Positions 9,912 through 19,053 of a stretch of 64,000 nucleotides of DNA are shown here, one piece after another. A program made the position numbers and the translations under genes. Origin of the DNA: Leptospira venezuelensis (lineage in GTDB: Bacteria; Spirochaetota; Leptospiria; Leptospirales; Leptospiraceae); the NCBI RefSeq assembly GCF_002150035.1, contig NZ_NETS01000008.1, forward strand, positions 124,001-188,000, in the 5' to 3' direction. Position 1 is the stretch's first letter; each line of letters opens with the position of its first letter. The notes beneath the pieces were generated by a model that saw only the letters and a list, made by a program, of their open reading frames with translations, ran no database searches and was not told the origin of the DNA.

Positions 9912-9936
9912 AAAAGCCGCCTTCGGCTTTTTTCAA
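9912..9936 (+). terminator. Second rho-independent terminator, no gene assigned
   Basis: AAAAGCCG-CCTT-CGGCTTTT with six T following on the plus strand. It lies 150 bases past the porin terminator with no protein gene between; either a backup terminator or the end of a short RNA from about 9780-9911. Confidence 0.7.
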
Positions 9937-10044
9937 TTTTGCCTTTAAGTGCTCACTCATCTCAAGATCCTCTCTTAAGTTTTTTAGATCGAAAAAAGGT
10001 TCAAAAAACTTCGGGTGATTCGATATTTCGTAGATCGGAATTCC

Positions 10045-10087
10045 AAAAATCTATCCAGAAAATTGTGGATTCTCTGGATAGATTTTT
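10045..10087 (-). terminator. Terminator of rtcB (perfect 15-base inverted repeat)
   Basis: AAAAATCTATCCAGA at 10045-10059 and its exact reverse complement at 10073-10087 with a 13-base loop, 39 bases beyond the rtcB stop. The A and T tails on either side let it work in both directions. Confidence 0.8.
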
Positions 10088-10125
10088 ACGATTTTTACGT
10101 CCTATTTGGGACAGCTCGGGACTAA

Positions 10126-11322
10126 TTAACCTTTTACACAAAGAACCTGTCTTAATTCAGAGACAACTTCTACCAAGTCCTTTTGGGAATCGATTACATC
10201 GTGAATATCCTTATAAGCGCCCGGAATTTCATCCAAAACACCGGTATCCTTTCTGCACTCGACTCCGCTGGTTTGTTCAAGAAGATCTGATTCGGTAAAT
10301 TTCCTTTTGGCTTCTCCCCTACTCATTCTTCTCCCTGCTCCGTGAGATGCAGATTCAAAAGAATCAGGATTTCCTAATCCTTTTACGATGAATGAACGGG
10401 ACCCCATAGATCCAGGAATAATACCAAATTCTCCTTTCTTTGCGCTAATTGCTCCCTTTCTGGTGACAATAATGTCCTCTCCAAAATGTGTTTCTTCAGA
10501 AACGTAATTATGGTGACAGATCACTCTAGAAACTTCTTGGACCTGAGGAAAAAATTTCCTTAGAGCTTCAAAATACAACTCCAACATTGTTAGGCGATTT
10601 AAGTAAGCGTATCTTTGGGCCCAGAATAAATCCCGCCTATACTCTTTCATTTCTATCGTACCGGAAAGAAAAACTGCCAAATCTCGATCTGGCAAAATTT
10701 CCTTATGAGCAAGTTTACGCGCTCTATGAATATGAAATTCAGCTAATTCCTTTCCAATATTTCTAGAACCTGAATGAAGCATCATCCAAACTCTGTTTTC
10801 AGTATCTAAACAAAGTTCTATAAAATGATTTCCTCCTCCTAACGTTCCACATTGGCTTAAAGAACGCTCATAAAGCGGTTTTGCACGCTCCGAAAGATGT
10901 TCGAACTCTTGTTTAAATAGAGATTTAGCTAATGCGTAAGTTTCCCCATGTTTAAAAAGTTTTTCAACGACTGGACGTTTATGCATCCCAAAGCCAACTG
11001 GAATCTTCTTTTCAATCTCTGAACGAATTTCTTTCAGGGAATCTGGTAGATCATCCCCCGTTAAATTCGTAAGAACTGCCGCCATCCCGCAGCCTATATC
11101 AACACCAACCGCCGCAGGTGCGACTGCATCTTTCATCGCGATAACCGATCCAACTGTAGCACCTTTTCCGTAATGAACATCAGGCATCACAGCCACATGT
11201 TTAAATACCCATGGCAGGGAAGCTATATTACGCAATTGTTGTAAAGCGGAGGAGTCCACTTTATCTAAATCGGTCCACAATTTGACCTTTACTGTTTCTC
11301 CTTTTAATTCTGACCTACACAT
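10126..11322 (-). CDS. rtcB: RtcB-type RNA 3'-phosphate/5'-OH ligase
   Basis: 398 residues, the shorter bacterial RtcB form. It joins RNA 2',3'-cyclic phosphate or 3'-phosphate ends to 5'-OH ends using GTP and Mn, in RNA repair or splicing. Visible motifs: MPDVHYGKGATVGSVIA, GVDIGCGMAAV (the metal-binding Asp and Cys), GTLGGGNHFIEL, MLHSGSRNIG, CHHNYV, and the C-terminal GSRSFIVKG, ASHGAGRRMSR (the His guanylylated in the family). No archease or RtcA is beside it. AAGG precedes the ATG by eight bases. An inverted repeat (11338-11360) sits where its promoter should be. Confidence 0.9.
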   Translation of the reverse strand: MCRSELKGETVKVKLWTDLDKVDSSALQQLRNIASLPWVFKHVAVMPDVHYGKGATVGSVIAMKDAVAPAAVGVDIGCGMAAVLTNLTGDDLPDSLKEIRSEIEKKIPVGFGMHKRPVVEKLFKHGETYALAKSLFKQEFEHLSERAKPLYERSLSQCGTLGGGNHFIELCLDTENRVWMMLHSGSRNIGKELAEFHIHRARKLAHKEILPDRDLAVFLSGTIEMKEYRRDLFWAQRYAYLNRLTMLELYFEALRKFFPQVQEVSRVICHHNYVSEETHFGEDIIVTRKGAISAKKGEFGIIPGSMGSRSFIVKGLGNPDSFESASHGAGRRMSRGEAKRKFTESDLLEQTSGVECRKDTGVLDEIPGAYKDIHDVIDSQKDLVEVVSELRQVLCVKG

Positions 11323-11337
11323 TTACTTTACCTTGTT

Positions 11338-11360
11338 GATTCGCTTGATATATACGAATC
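11338..11360. promoter_or_regulatory. Inverted repeat in the rtcB promoter region
   Basis: GATTCG at 11338-11343 and CGAATC at 11355-11360 flank TATATA-rich DNA about 16 bases upstream of the rtcB start, so a bound protein would cover a likely -10 element. Candidate operator; no regulator is known. Confidence 0.35.
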
Positions 11361-11479
11361 TAAGGAAGACACAGACATTTTTTTGATTAAGGAAAAATTA
11401 AATTTTTGGAAACCGTCTCAAAGTAAATTTCTATGTAGATAAGCTCATATAAATTTCCTCCAAAATTTCAGGGCTACTC

Positions 11480-11881
11480 TTAAGCTACTAAAACCCCATA
11501 AACGATAATGGCGATCCCAACTAAATTTGCTGTGACCCCGATTCCACCTATAATTTTTCCTAGAGGCGGATTTTCTTTGAATTCATCTTTAACACCTTGG
11601 AGCCAGTCCACTGTATCTTTTAGAGCAATAAATCCAGAAGAAACTGCAAATGAGATCGCTCCTATTAAAGCAGTCGTCTCAGAAAGTGGAGCGAGTTGAA
11701 ACGCGAATACTAATCCAAGGATCATAGCACCTTGCATTAAAGGCCCAATATGAGCAGCTTGCAAATATCTGGAGGGAAATTCGGCTTTCATTCTCGCGAA
11801 TGCATATGCGAATCCAGTCAAACTTCCGTAAGCTAAATTTAAAACTCCAGTTAGGATCAAAATTTTTTCGGGTAAATTCAT
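11480..11881 (-). CDS. Small four-helix membrane protein
   Basis: 133 residues from the ATG at 11881, chosen because AGGTG lies six bases upstream; earlier GTG/ATG codons overlap that site. Four hydrophobic segments (about residues 6-24, 42-62, 70-88, 110-132). The YLQAAHIGPLMQGAMILGL segment with His followed by G and L recalls the small hydroxylaminobenzene-mutase/styrene-oxide-isomerase-like family, but this is a weak resemblance. Stands alone between rtcB and the efflux operon. Confidence 0.55.
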   Translation of the reverse strand: MNLPEKILILTGVLNLAYGSLTGFAYAFARMKAEFPSRYLQAAHIGPLMQGAMILGLVFAFQLAPLSETTALIGAISFAVSSGFIALKDTVDWLQGVKDEFKENPPLGKIIGGIGVTANLVGIAIIVYGVLVA

Positions 11882-11979
11882 AGTCATCACCTATTTATAT
11901 TTAGGCTTGAGTAGATATTCGTTCATTCAGAATGCGTCAATTCAGTTTTCATTCTTCAAAGATTGAACAGAAAATAAAA

Positions 11980-12001
11980 AGGCCGCGTTTAATCGCGGCC
12001 T
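11980..12001 (-). terminator. Terminator of the RND efflux operon
   Basis: AGGCCGCG-TTTAAT-CGCGGCCT, eight perfect pairs; on the minus strand it is followed by TTTTT. It lies 32 bases past the stop of the pump gene. Confidence 0.85.
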
Positions 12002-12032
12002 CTTAAAACTTTAATTCGATTATGGATTCAAA

Positions 12033-15000
12033 CTATCGTTTCTTTTTAGTGACTTTTTTCTTCACTTTTTTACTTCCATTTCGATTAACAGGAGCTGCAT
12101 CTTCTATTTCCTCTTCATTGTATAAGGAAACATATGCTTCCGGATGAAGTGCAAATGATTCCTCTTCTACAGGATGTTTTCTATCTCCTACTACAACTAA
12201 ATAGAGAGACGGAAGAACGCTCAATACCAGGAATAATGCGGAAAATAATCCTCCAACGATTACCGTAGCTAATGGTCTCTGGACGTCGGAGCCTACCCCA
12301 GATGCCAGGGTAGCCGGAATCAATCCGAGAAGAGCAAGTAGCATTGTCATCAACATTGGTCGTAATTGGATCACTGCAGCTTGTGTGACTGCTTCCTTTG
12401 TAGTCAATGTAGGTTCATCCATTAAAAGATGATTTGTTCTAGATACAAAAAGAACCCCGGACATCGTAGCAATTCCAAATAGAGAAATAAATCCCACCCC
12501 GCTGGATACGTTAAAATAATACCCTCTGAGTAGAAGTGCATACATTCCTCCTACCAAGGAAAGAGGTAAACAGGCCAAGGCCACGTAAACATATTTTAGA
12601 TTTCTATAAAGTAAAAATAATACTCCAAAGATAATCGCAATAGTTACTGGGATAACTATGGCTAACTTTTTACCCACCCGAGCCAGGTTCTCATATTGTC
12701 CTCCATAGCGAACTTCATATCCTTCCGGAAGTTTGATCTTTGCCTGGACCTTCTTCCTAAGTTCATTCACAAATCCACCCTGGTCTCTTCCCCTTACGTT
12801 CGTACGAACTGTGATCGTCCGTCTACCTTCTTGACGGAATATCATAGTAGGTCCGTCTTCTAAGGTAATCTTTGCCAATTGAGAGAGAGGAACTCTTTCA
12901 CCTTTAGGAGAAATAATTGGCATTGCTTCTATCGCTCTTTTGGAAGCTCTATAATCTTTGGAGAATCTGACGACGATCCCGAATCTTGCAGGCGTTTTTG
13001 GAGGAATATCCGAAGGACCCTCGTATAGAGTACTGATCCTTTGCATTCCAATGGCAGCTTCTACCATCTGTTGTATATCGCTTACATTGATCCCGTAACG
13101 AGCTGCTGCTTCCCTGTCGATCCGGACGGTCAATTGAGGGCTATCCGCTTCCTGCTCGATCCCAAATTCACTTGCCCCGTGCATGTCTTTTACAATTTCA
13201 AGGATCTCTTCTGCAAGCTTACGCATTACTTTTAAGTCTTGTCCAGAAACGAAAACAGCAAGGTCTGCGATTGTTCCCATAATCGCTTCGGATAGGTTAT
13301 CCATGATAGGCTGAGAAAAACTGATCCTTGCCCCTGGAAGAGTTGCTTCCAGGTCGTTTTTCATTCTGAGAAGAAGTTCCTGTTTAGTAATTCTTTCCTT
13401 CCAATCATCGTAATCTTTTAAACTTACTAATACTTCTAATCGGTTTGGAGGAAGCGGATCTGTTCCATCGTCGTTCCTTCCCAACTGAGAAAGTACTACG
13501 TTGACTTGTTCATTTTTATAGATAGTTTCTCGGATTTTAGGCATAAACTTGCGAGCTTCCGGAAGGGAGATCCCCACTGGGAAGAAAATCCTTAAGTTAA
13601 AACCGCCTTCATCCATTTCTGGTAAGAATTCGGTTCCGAGTTTGTATCCGCCTATTCCCAAAAATAAAGTAACCGCTAAGAATGTGTAAATGACCACCTT
13701 CTTGGATCTTTCTACTAGATAGACTATTAGTTTTTTATAACGTTCTTCTACCCAACCGTAAAAAGGGTTATGCCAAGCAATCGGTCCAGGTTTCTCTGAT
13801 TCGAAATAATTTCGGAACATAAAAGTCATCATGACAGGAACAACTGTCATAGAGAATATCAATGCTCCTAAGATCGCGAAGGAAATAGTAAATGCCATCG
13901 GTTTGAACAATCTTCCCTCGATCCTTTCGAAAGAGAAGATAGGTAAATAAGCAAGTATGATGATCAAAATAGAGAATAAGATCTCAGTACCTACTTCACC
14001 TGCAGACTCAGCAGTCAGTTTAATGATACCTTTGCTTTTGTCAGATGGAGTGGCGTCCCTATATCTTCTGATGATATTTTCTACCATGATAACGGCACCA
14101 TCCACTACGATCCCGAAGTCGATGGCTCCTAAGGAAAGTAAACTCGCAGGGATTCCGGTCATATTCATGAGAAGGAACGCGAATAATAGCGCAAATGGAA
14201 TAGTTGCCACAACTACCAAAGAAGCCTTAGCACTCCCTATAAAGAAGATGAGTACTAAACTGACAACCATCACACCTTCCAGGAGTGTTCTCCCAATAGT
14301 GCGTAACGTATAATTTACAAGATCACTTCTGTCGTAAGTGGTTCTAAGTTGAACTCCTTCAGGAAGATAGTTCTCATTGATCTCTTTTACCTTGGCACGT
14401 ATCCTGTCACCCATCTCATTCGGATCACCCCAGCGGCGCATTGCCACGAGCCCCTGAACGGAAGAATCCACATCCACGACTTGATCATCTATTCGAACAG
14501 TATAACCCAGGACCCCACTTGGTATAGGGTGGGAGATTTCAACTGTGGCAAGATCCCTGATAAAAACAGGGACTCCATTCACGGTTTTCACTACGATGTT
14601 CTCTATATGCTGGGCTTCTCGAATAGCACCTAAGGAGCGGATCGGAAATCCTTGCTCTCCTTGCAATAGTAGATTTCCTCCTGTGTTCAGGTTATTTTCC
14701 TGAACTGCTTGGATCACATCACTTATTGTAAGTTTATAACGTATTAATTTATCGGGAGAAGTTACTATATGGAATTGTTTAGGTAAACCACCAAAAGTCA
14801 CCACATCTGCGATTCCGGGAATAGAAAGCATCTTAGGCATTACGATCCAATCCTGGATGGTTCGGAGTTCCATAGGAGTATGGTTCCCGGATGACTCCAC
14901 TACGTACCTGAAAATTTCGCCCACCGGAGAACTCATCGGTCCTAAAGCGGGTTGGACTTCCTCAGGAATATCCGCATCTGCGACTCTTTCCATAAGTCGC

Positions 15001-15323
15001 ATCCTCGCAAAATAATCATCTGTTCCGTCCTCAAATACGAATTGGAATACGACGAGACCATTAATCGTTCTAGAACGACGGACAGCAACTTTAGGGATCG
15101 CATTTAAAACCCTTTCGATTGGAAGAGTGATCCTTTCTTCCACTTCCACAGCAGCTTTACCAGGAAATTTAGCAATTAAACGGACCTGAGTATCCGCAAT
15201 ATCCGAATACGCTTCCTTTCGAATATCTGTCCAAGCCCATATGCCTAAAACCGAGATAAAGAGCGAAGTGATAATAGTAGGGATTCGATACTTGAGTACC
15301 GATTCGATGAGTTTATCAATCAT
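12033..15323 (-). CDS. Heavy-metal efflux RND pump (CzcA/CusA family)
   Basis: 1096 residues, slightly longer than the family's 1040-1065 because of a Lys-rich tail (NRNGSKKVKKKVTKKKR). A proton-driven inner-membrane transporter that exports metal ions through a tripartite complex. The HME-RND signature DFGIVVDGAVIMVENI in the fourth membrane segment carries the two Asp and Glu of the proton relay. Twelve membrane segments and two large periplasmic loops (PARFGIVVRF, LPEMDEGGFNLRIFFP) are evident. The ion cannot be assigned with confidence: Cus-type Met triads were not traced, so Co/Zn/Cd is at least as likely as Cu/Ag. Last gene of the operon; its ATG overlaps the previous TAA (TAATG). Confidence 0.92.
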   Translation of the reverse strand: MIDKLIESVLKYRIPTIITSLFISVLGIWAWTDIRKEAYSDIADTQVRLIAKFPGKAAVEVEERITLPIERVLNAIPKVAVRRSRTINGLVVFQFVFEDGTDDYFARMRLMERVADADIPEEVQPALGPMSSPVGEIFRYVVESSGNHTPMELRTIQDWIVMPKMLSIPGIADVVTFGGLPKQFHIVTSPDKLIRYKLTISDVIQAVQENNLNTGGNLLLQGEQGFPIRSLGAIREAQHIENIVVKTVNGVPVFIRDLATVEISHPIPSGVLGYTVRIDDQVVDVDSSVQGLVAMRRWGDPNEMGDRIRAKVKEINENYLPEGVQLRTTYDRSDLVNYTLRTIGRTLLEGVMVVSLVLIFFIGSAKASLVVVATIPFALLFAFLLMNMTGIPASLLSLGAIDFGIVVDGAVIMVENIIRRYRDATPSDKSKGIIKLTAESAGEVGTEILFSILIIILAYLPIFSFERIEGRLFKPMAFTISFAILGALIFSMTVVPVMMTFMFRNYFESEKPGPIAWHNPFYGWVEERYKKLIVYLVERSKKVVIYTFLAVTLFLGIGGYKLGTEFLPEMDEGGFNLRIFFPVGISLPEARKFMPKIRETIYKNEQVNVVLSQLGRNDDGTDPLPPNRLEVLVSLKDYDDWKERITKQELLLRMKNDLEATLPGARISFSQPIMDNLSEAIMGTIADLAVFVSGQDLKVMRKLAEEILEIVKDMHGASEFGIEQEADSPQLTVRIDREAAARYGINVSDIQQMVEAAIGMQRISTLYEGPSDIPPKTPARFGIVVRFSKDYRASKRAIEAMPIISPKGERVPLSQLAKITLEDGPTMIFRQEGRRTITVRTNVRGRDQGGFVNELRKKVQAKIKLPEGYEVRYGGQYENLARVGKKLAIVIPVTIAIIFGVLFLLYRNLKYVYVALACLPLSLVGGMYALLLRGYYFNVSSGVGFISLFGIATMSGVLFVSRTNHLLMDEPTLTTKEAVTQAAVIQLRPMLMTMLLALLGLIPATLASGVGSDVQRPLATVIVGGLFSALFLVLSVLPSLYLVVVGDRKHPVEEESFALHPEAYVSLYNEEEIEDAAPVNRNGSKKVKKKVTKKKR

Positions 15324-16066
15324 TAGTAAGACCTCGTATCAAACAAGTAACCCAACTGAATTAGAAGCTGAGGATTTTTATAATCTCCACTTCCTACTCC
15401 CCCGCCAACTTGTAAGAAGAAATTTCCTAAAAGGAAATCGTAAGTTAGTCCTATATATCTTTGGTTTAAAGTTACTTTCTGTTTATCCCTGCTATCATAT
15501 TCCAAAATAGCCGCTAGATTCGGATTTTGTTCCGCAACATAAGAACGAATGATTAAATCTTCAAAAGTAGGATCTCGATGCTGGTATCCAGGAAAATCAG
15601 TACCAGTAGGATAAGAAGTCTGTCCTCCTCTTCCTAATTCGGGAGCAAAAGGATTCACTTGAAATTGTCCTAATACCACAGAAACACTGTGAGCAATTAC
15701 GGAAGTTTTCCAAAAACTAAATCCGAGATCGGCCTGCCATCCCCACCAATGCGGTCCCCAATGGCCTCCCGACCCGCGTATTACAATATCCTTATAATAG
15801 TATCCTAAATTAAAATTGATACTACCTGGAGAACCTACAGTCGCTCCGTACACGAAGAAATTAGTGGATTTTGGAAGAGCTTTCTGAGTAAGTTCATCCT
15901 TTTCTTCCTGTCCGAATCTGGTCTTACGATCCGCATCGGGAGTCCATTCCGGGGAATAATCCTCGGTTTTTTCGATCTTATCTTCCTTCTTCTTTTCTTC
16001 CGAATAAACGGATGAAACAAAAGAAAATAAGAATATTAAAATAATAAAACTTAGTATTCTTTTCAT
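15323..16066 (-). CDS. Exported, probably outer-membrane protein in the efflux operon
   Basis: 247 residues. Signal peptide MKRILSFIILIFLFSFVSSVYS with cleavage near residue 22, then a charged Lys/Glu stretch, then short alternating strands (FFVYGATVG, NFNLGYYYKDIVIRG, NFFLQVGGGVG) that suggest a small beta barrel, ending LIQLGYLFDTRSY. Residues 101-110 are GHWGPHWWGW, a His/Trp cluster that could bind metal. It lies between the adaptor (5-base gap) and the pump (overlapping), so it is translated with the complex. No family recognised; a barrel or periplasmic metal accessory protein is inference. Confidence 0.6.
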   Translation of the reverse strand: MKRILSFIILIFLFSFVSSVYSEEKKKEDKIEKTEDYSPEWTPDADRKTRFGQEEKDELTQKALPKSTNFFVYGATVGSPGSINFNLGYYYKDIVIRGSGGHWGPHWWGWQADLGFSFWKTSVIAHSVSVVLGQFQVNPFAPELGRGGQTSYPTGTDFPGYQHRDPTFEDLIIRSYVAEQNPNLAAILEYDSRDKQKVTLNQRYIGLTYDFLLGNFFLQVGGGVGSGDYKNPQLLIQLGYLFDTRSY

Positions 16067-16071
16067 AGAGG

Positions 16072-17067
16072 TTAAAATCCGAAACTAAGTCCTTTCAATA
16101 GAATGGCTCCTTCTATAACCACTCGGTCCCCTTTGGTTAAACCTTCCAGAACATTGACTCTTTCTCTGGTGGAAATCCCAAGCACAACTTCTCTTCTGAA
16201 AAATTCGTGAGGAGTTTCTTCTACAAATACATAGTTTTTACCTTCTACGGTAACAACTGAGTTAAAAGGGATTACTACGGAGTCGCTCCCTGTTTCTTCA
16301 GGGAATTTTACTGTTGCGAACATTCCAGGTTTTAATCTATAACCCTCATTTCTGATCGCGATCCTGACTTTTACAGTTCGTGTATAAGGATCTACGTTAT
16401 CTCCGAGTGCTTCTGCTGTTCCATTCCATTCTTGGTTTGGGAAGGAGTTAAATACAACTTTCACTCTTCTTCCTTTTTGTAGACTGGAAAGTTGGGATTC
16501 GGGAACGTCCGAAATGATCCAAGCAGTTTGACCTGCAGCCTTTTTGATCAATGCAGGATTTAAACCAACTGCTCTTAGTTTTCCCTCGAACTCTGCGAAT
16601 TCTGCCTCATCGTTATTTACTTCAGTTTCTGCTTCGATCAAATCTTTCTCAGTAGCTACTCTGTGTTTGAACATATCCTTGATACGATCTAAGTTTTTGC
16701 GGGATCTGTTCAGACTGTTCTTAGCATGAACATAACCTACATAAAGATCATTCAATTCAGCAGATTCAAATAATACGATCTGCTCTGAATCAGATACTGA
16801 AGGAGAAGTAGTTGCAATCAATCTTGCAGGAGCTTCTACATTTACGAATTCTCCCGGTTTACCTATCTCTGCACTTTTTACAATTTCAAGGCCCGGACTG
16901 TTTTCTTTAAATTCGATCCTTTCCCCGTGATCATGGACAATCGCTTTTTGAGGTCGAGGAGCGTTCTTCTTCCCACCCTTGCTTAAAGTGAAAGAAACGA
17001 TGGAAACGGAAATTGCCGCCACCAGAACGATTAATATAATTCTAAGTTTGTTAGATGATGGAATCAT
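16072..17067 (-). CDS. RND periplasmic adaptor (CzcB/CusB-like membrane fusion protein)
   Basis: 331 residues. One N-terminal membrane helix (about 8-28), then a charged His-containing segment (KAIVHDHGERIEF), a barrel-sandwich half, a long coiled coil (about residues 105-160: NSLNRSRKNLDRIKDMF...), and the beta-barrel and membrane-proximal domains (VFNSFPNQEWNGTAEALGDNVDPYTRTVKVRI, LKPGMFATVKF, LTKGDRVVIEGAILLKG). It bridges pump and outer-membrane channel. Its ATG overlaps the stop of the TolC-like gene by four bases (ATGA). Confidence 0.88.
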   Translation of the reverse strand: MIPSSNKLRIILIVLVAAISVSIVSFTLSKGGKKNAPRPQKAIVHDHGERIEFKENSPGLEIVKSAEIGKPGEFVNVEAPARLIATTSPSVSDSEQIVLFESAELNDLYVGYVHAKNSLNRSRKNLDRIKDMFKHRVATEKDLIEAETEVNNDEAEFAEFEGKLRAVGLNPALIKKAAGQTAWIISDVPESQLSSLQKGRRVKVVFNSFPNQEWNGTAEALGDNVDPYTRTVKVRIAIRNEGYRLKPGMFATVKFPEETGSDSVVIPFNSVVTVEGKNYVFVEETPHEFFRREVVLGISTRERVNVLEGLTKGDRVVIEGAILLKGLSFGF

Positions 17068-18479
17068 TTCGAGCTCCCTTCCTTAGCACCGGAATCTCCG
17101 TTGGACTTGTAACTTGGGACAATCAGCCCCGTTCCGACCGAGTAATTTACTCCTTCGATTGCTTCCATCCTGTCCGTTTGGAGGCGTAACATCTCCACGA
17201 TACTGGATCTGTATGTTTCGAAGAAGTCTGCGAATTCTAAAATGGATATATAACGTTTTTCGTAACTAAGGATCATATCCTCCGCGAGATCTGCGTAATC
17301 CTTAGTATATGTGTTTCTGAATTTTTTATAGAGATCGTCTTTTGCTCTCGCAGTTGCTAATGCAACGCTTACATCGTTCTCTACTTCCAAAATTAAGTTT
17401 TTCAATTCTTGTTTTCGGACTTGGATGGATTTTTCGGCAGCCTTGATATTACCCTGGTTCCTATCGAAGATCGGAATGTTCAACTGAGCTGTAATCCCCC
17501 AGTAGTTCTGGAAGGCCGTTCCCCCTCTGTTGTACATCGGACCAAATGCAAGATCAGGAATTGCGTTTGCATGTTGCAATTCCAGATTCGCTTCTTCGTA
17601 TCTTAAAGCTTGCACTGCTTTTTTTAGGTCGGGTCTGTATTCCCTGGCCTTAGTAAGCATATTATCTAATTTTAAACCTTCAATGGTTGCTTTTTCAACA
17701 AAGTCTAAATCCAGAACAGGAACGATCGCAACTGACTGACTTTTGTAAGTGTCTTCGTTAAGTAAAACTCTTAGGTCCGCTTCCTTCTCCAGGACTTTGA
17801 TCCTAAGATCCTCTCTTTCTTTTCTTAAGAAAAATAGAAGTGCTTTTAAACGTAAAACTTCCGATTGAAGAACTGCTCTTCTTTTATAGGCAAGCTCTGC
17901 AGAGTTAACTGTTTTATCCAGAGCGATCAAACTTCTGTCATAGAAAGCAATCGCATCTCTATAATAATGAATAAAGTAGAAGGTCCTACGAAGTTTAGTA
18001 ATCAGTGCTCTTGCAAGATCATAGAATTCTTGCTCGCTCATTTTAGCACTTAACTCAGCAACTCTGATCCTTTTATCTATCTTACCTCCAAGCAAGAATA
18101 CCTGTTGGATTTGGACAACAGTTTGCCCGGATCTGGTAAAGTCGAAATAACGTTGTGTGGGCTCTGCGAAGATACTTTGATCTATAAAAATATTCGGGTT
18201 CGCATAGAGGCCAGCTTGTTCTATGCCTGCTTTTCTTGCGTCTATGTTAAATTTGGAAGCAAGTAATAGAAGGTTATTCTTCCAAAGTAATTCTTCTGCC
18301 TTAGCAAGTTCTAAACGTACCTGTGTCCTTTCTTGATCTCCTGAAGCGGCTGCTATCCTTTCTTCAGAATATAAAGGATCATTTCCACCAGGAGCACCAC
18401 CCGAGGAAGAATCCGGCTGAGATATGGTCTGATTTGTTGCCCAGACCAAGATTAGAAACGTTAGTATCTTTTTATTCAT
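17064..18479 (-). CDS. TolC-family outer-membrane efflux channel (CzcC/CusC-like)
   Basis: 471 residues, first gene of the efflux operon. Signal peptide MNKKILTFLILVWATNQTIS, cleaved near residue 20, with no lipobox Cys. Two repeats of long amphipathic helices with typical TolC-family phrases: LWKNNLLLLASKFNIDARKAGIEQAGLYANPNIFIDQ, TRSGQTVVQIQQVF (each in part), LPDLAFGPMYNRGG, LNIPIFDRNQGNIKAAE. It forms the outer-membrane duct for the pump. The promoter must lie in 18480-18590, where a 12-base palindrome (18576-18587) is present. Confidence 0.85.
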   Translation of the reverse strand: MNKKILTFLILVWATNQTISQPDSSSGGAPGGNDPLYSEERIAAASGDQERTQVRLELAKAEELLWKNNLLLLASKFNIDARKAGIEQAGLYANPNIFIDQSIFAEPTQRYFDFTRSGQTVVQIQQVFLLGGKIDKRIRVAELSAKMSEQEFYDLARALITKLRRTFYFIHYYRDAIAFYDRSLIALDKTVNSAELAYKRRAVLQSEVLRLKALLFFLRKEREDLRIKVLEKEADLRVLLNEDTYKSQSVAIVPVLDLDFVEKATIEGLKLDNMLTKAREYRPDLKKAVQALRYEEANLELQHANAIPDLAFGPMYNRGGTAFQNYWGITAQLNIPIFDRNQGNIKAAEKSIQVRKQELKNLILEVENDVSVALATARAKDDLYKKFRNTYTKDYADLAEDMILSYEKRYISILEFADFFETYRSSIVEMLRLQTDRMEAIEGVNYSVGTGLIVPSYKSNGDSGAKEGSSK

Positions 18480-18575
18480 GTTTGTACGAAGTTATCCGTG
18501 AAGATAGCTTTTGCTTATGCAAGACTCCCCTATGGAACGAAGATCATAGACCTATGGCGTGAAAACCGTTCCGAA

Positions 18576-18587
18576 GTAATATATTAC
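18576..18587. promoter_or_regulatory. Palindrome upstream of the efflux operon
   Basis: GTAATATATTAC, a perfect 12-base palindrome about 100 bases before the first gene of the RND operon, next to the end of 18590-18946. It could be an operator for a metal-responsive regulator. Position is suggestive only. Confidence 0.35.
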
Positions 18588-18589
18588 GA

Positions 18590-18946
18590 TTAAGCCAGGC
18601 TAGGTGGAGGGAGATTTGTTAGGGAAAAGTGGAGAAGTCGGTTTGATCTGTATCGACCGTCTACAAATACGATCTTAGAATCGAATGTGGGAAGGGTCCA
18701 AGGACAGCCAACTAACTCATCGGCAATAAAATCAACAAGTCTGCTGTCTCTTTCTCTTGCTTGAGTGTAAACTAATCCTTCGGAATCCTTAAGATCCGAT
18801 TCAAGGGCGGTGGAAATGTTCTTCTTTGTTTGTGATAAAGAAATGGCGCGGCTTTCTAAGTCCCTATCTACCCATTCCAAAGTAGATGAGAAGACTACCA
18901 GAGCTATCTGTAATAAAATCAGCAGAATGTAAGGTATGCGCCGCAC
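18590..18946 (-). CDS. Hypothetical exported protein
   Basis: 118 residues from a GTG. MRRIPYILLILLQIALVVFSS is a signal peptide or single anchor; the rest (QTKKNISTALESDLKDSEGLVYTQARERDSRLVDF, in part) is charged, helical, then a Cys and Pro-containing tail. No family recognised, and the ribosome binding site is weak, so this is a moderate call based on the clear N-terminal signal and clean length. Confidence 0.45.
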   Translation of the reverse strand: MRRIPYILLILLQIALVVFSSTLEWVDRDLESRAISLSQTKKNISTALESDLKDSEGLVYTQARERDSRLVDFIADELVGCPWTLPTFDSKIVFVDGRYRSNRLLHFSLTNLPPPSLA

Positions 18947-19053
18947 TATTATGCCAAAAGAATATAGACGATTATTTCGTCAAGATTTCGAGAATTTTTA
19001 GACTGAAAAGAGCACTAGATCGTTTAATATAAAAGAACTATCCCAAAACGTTA

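Noticed and set aside
9939..10298. 119-codon frame upstream and antisense to rtcB
   Set aside because: Its second half is the antisense of the conserved RtcB C-terminus and its first half contains the terminator hairpin.
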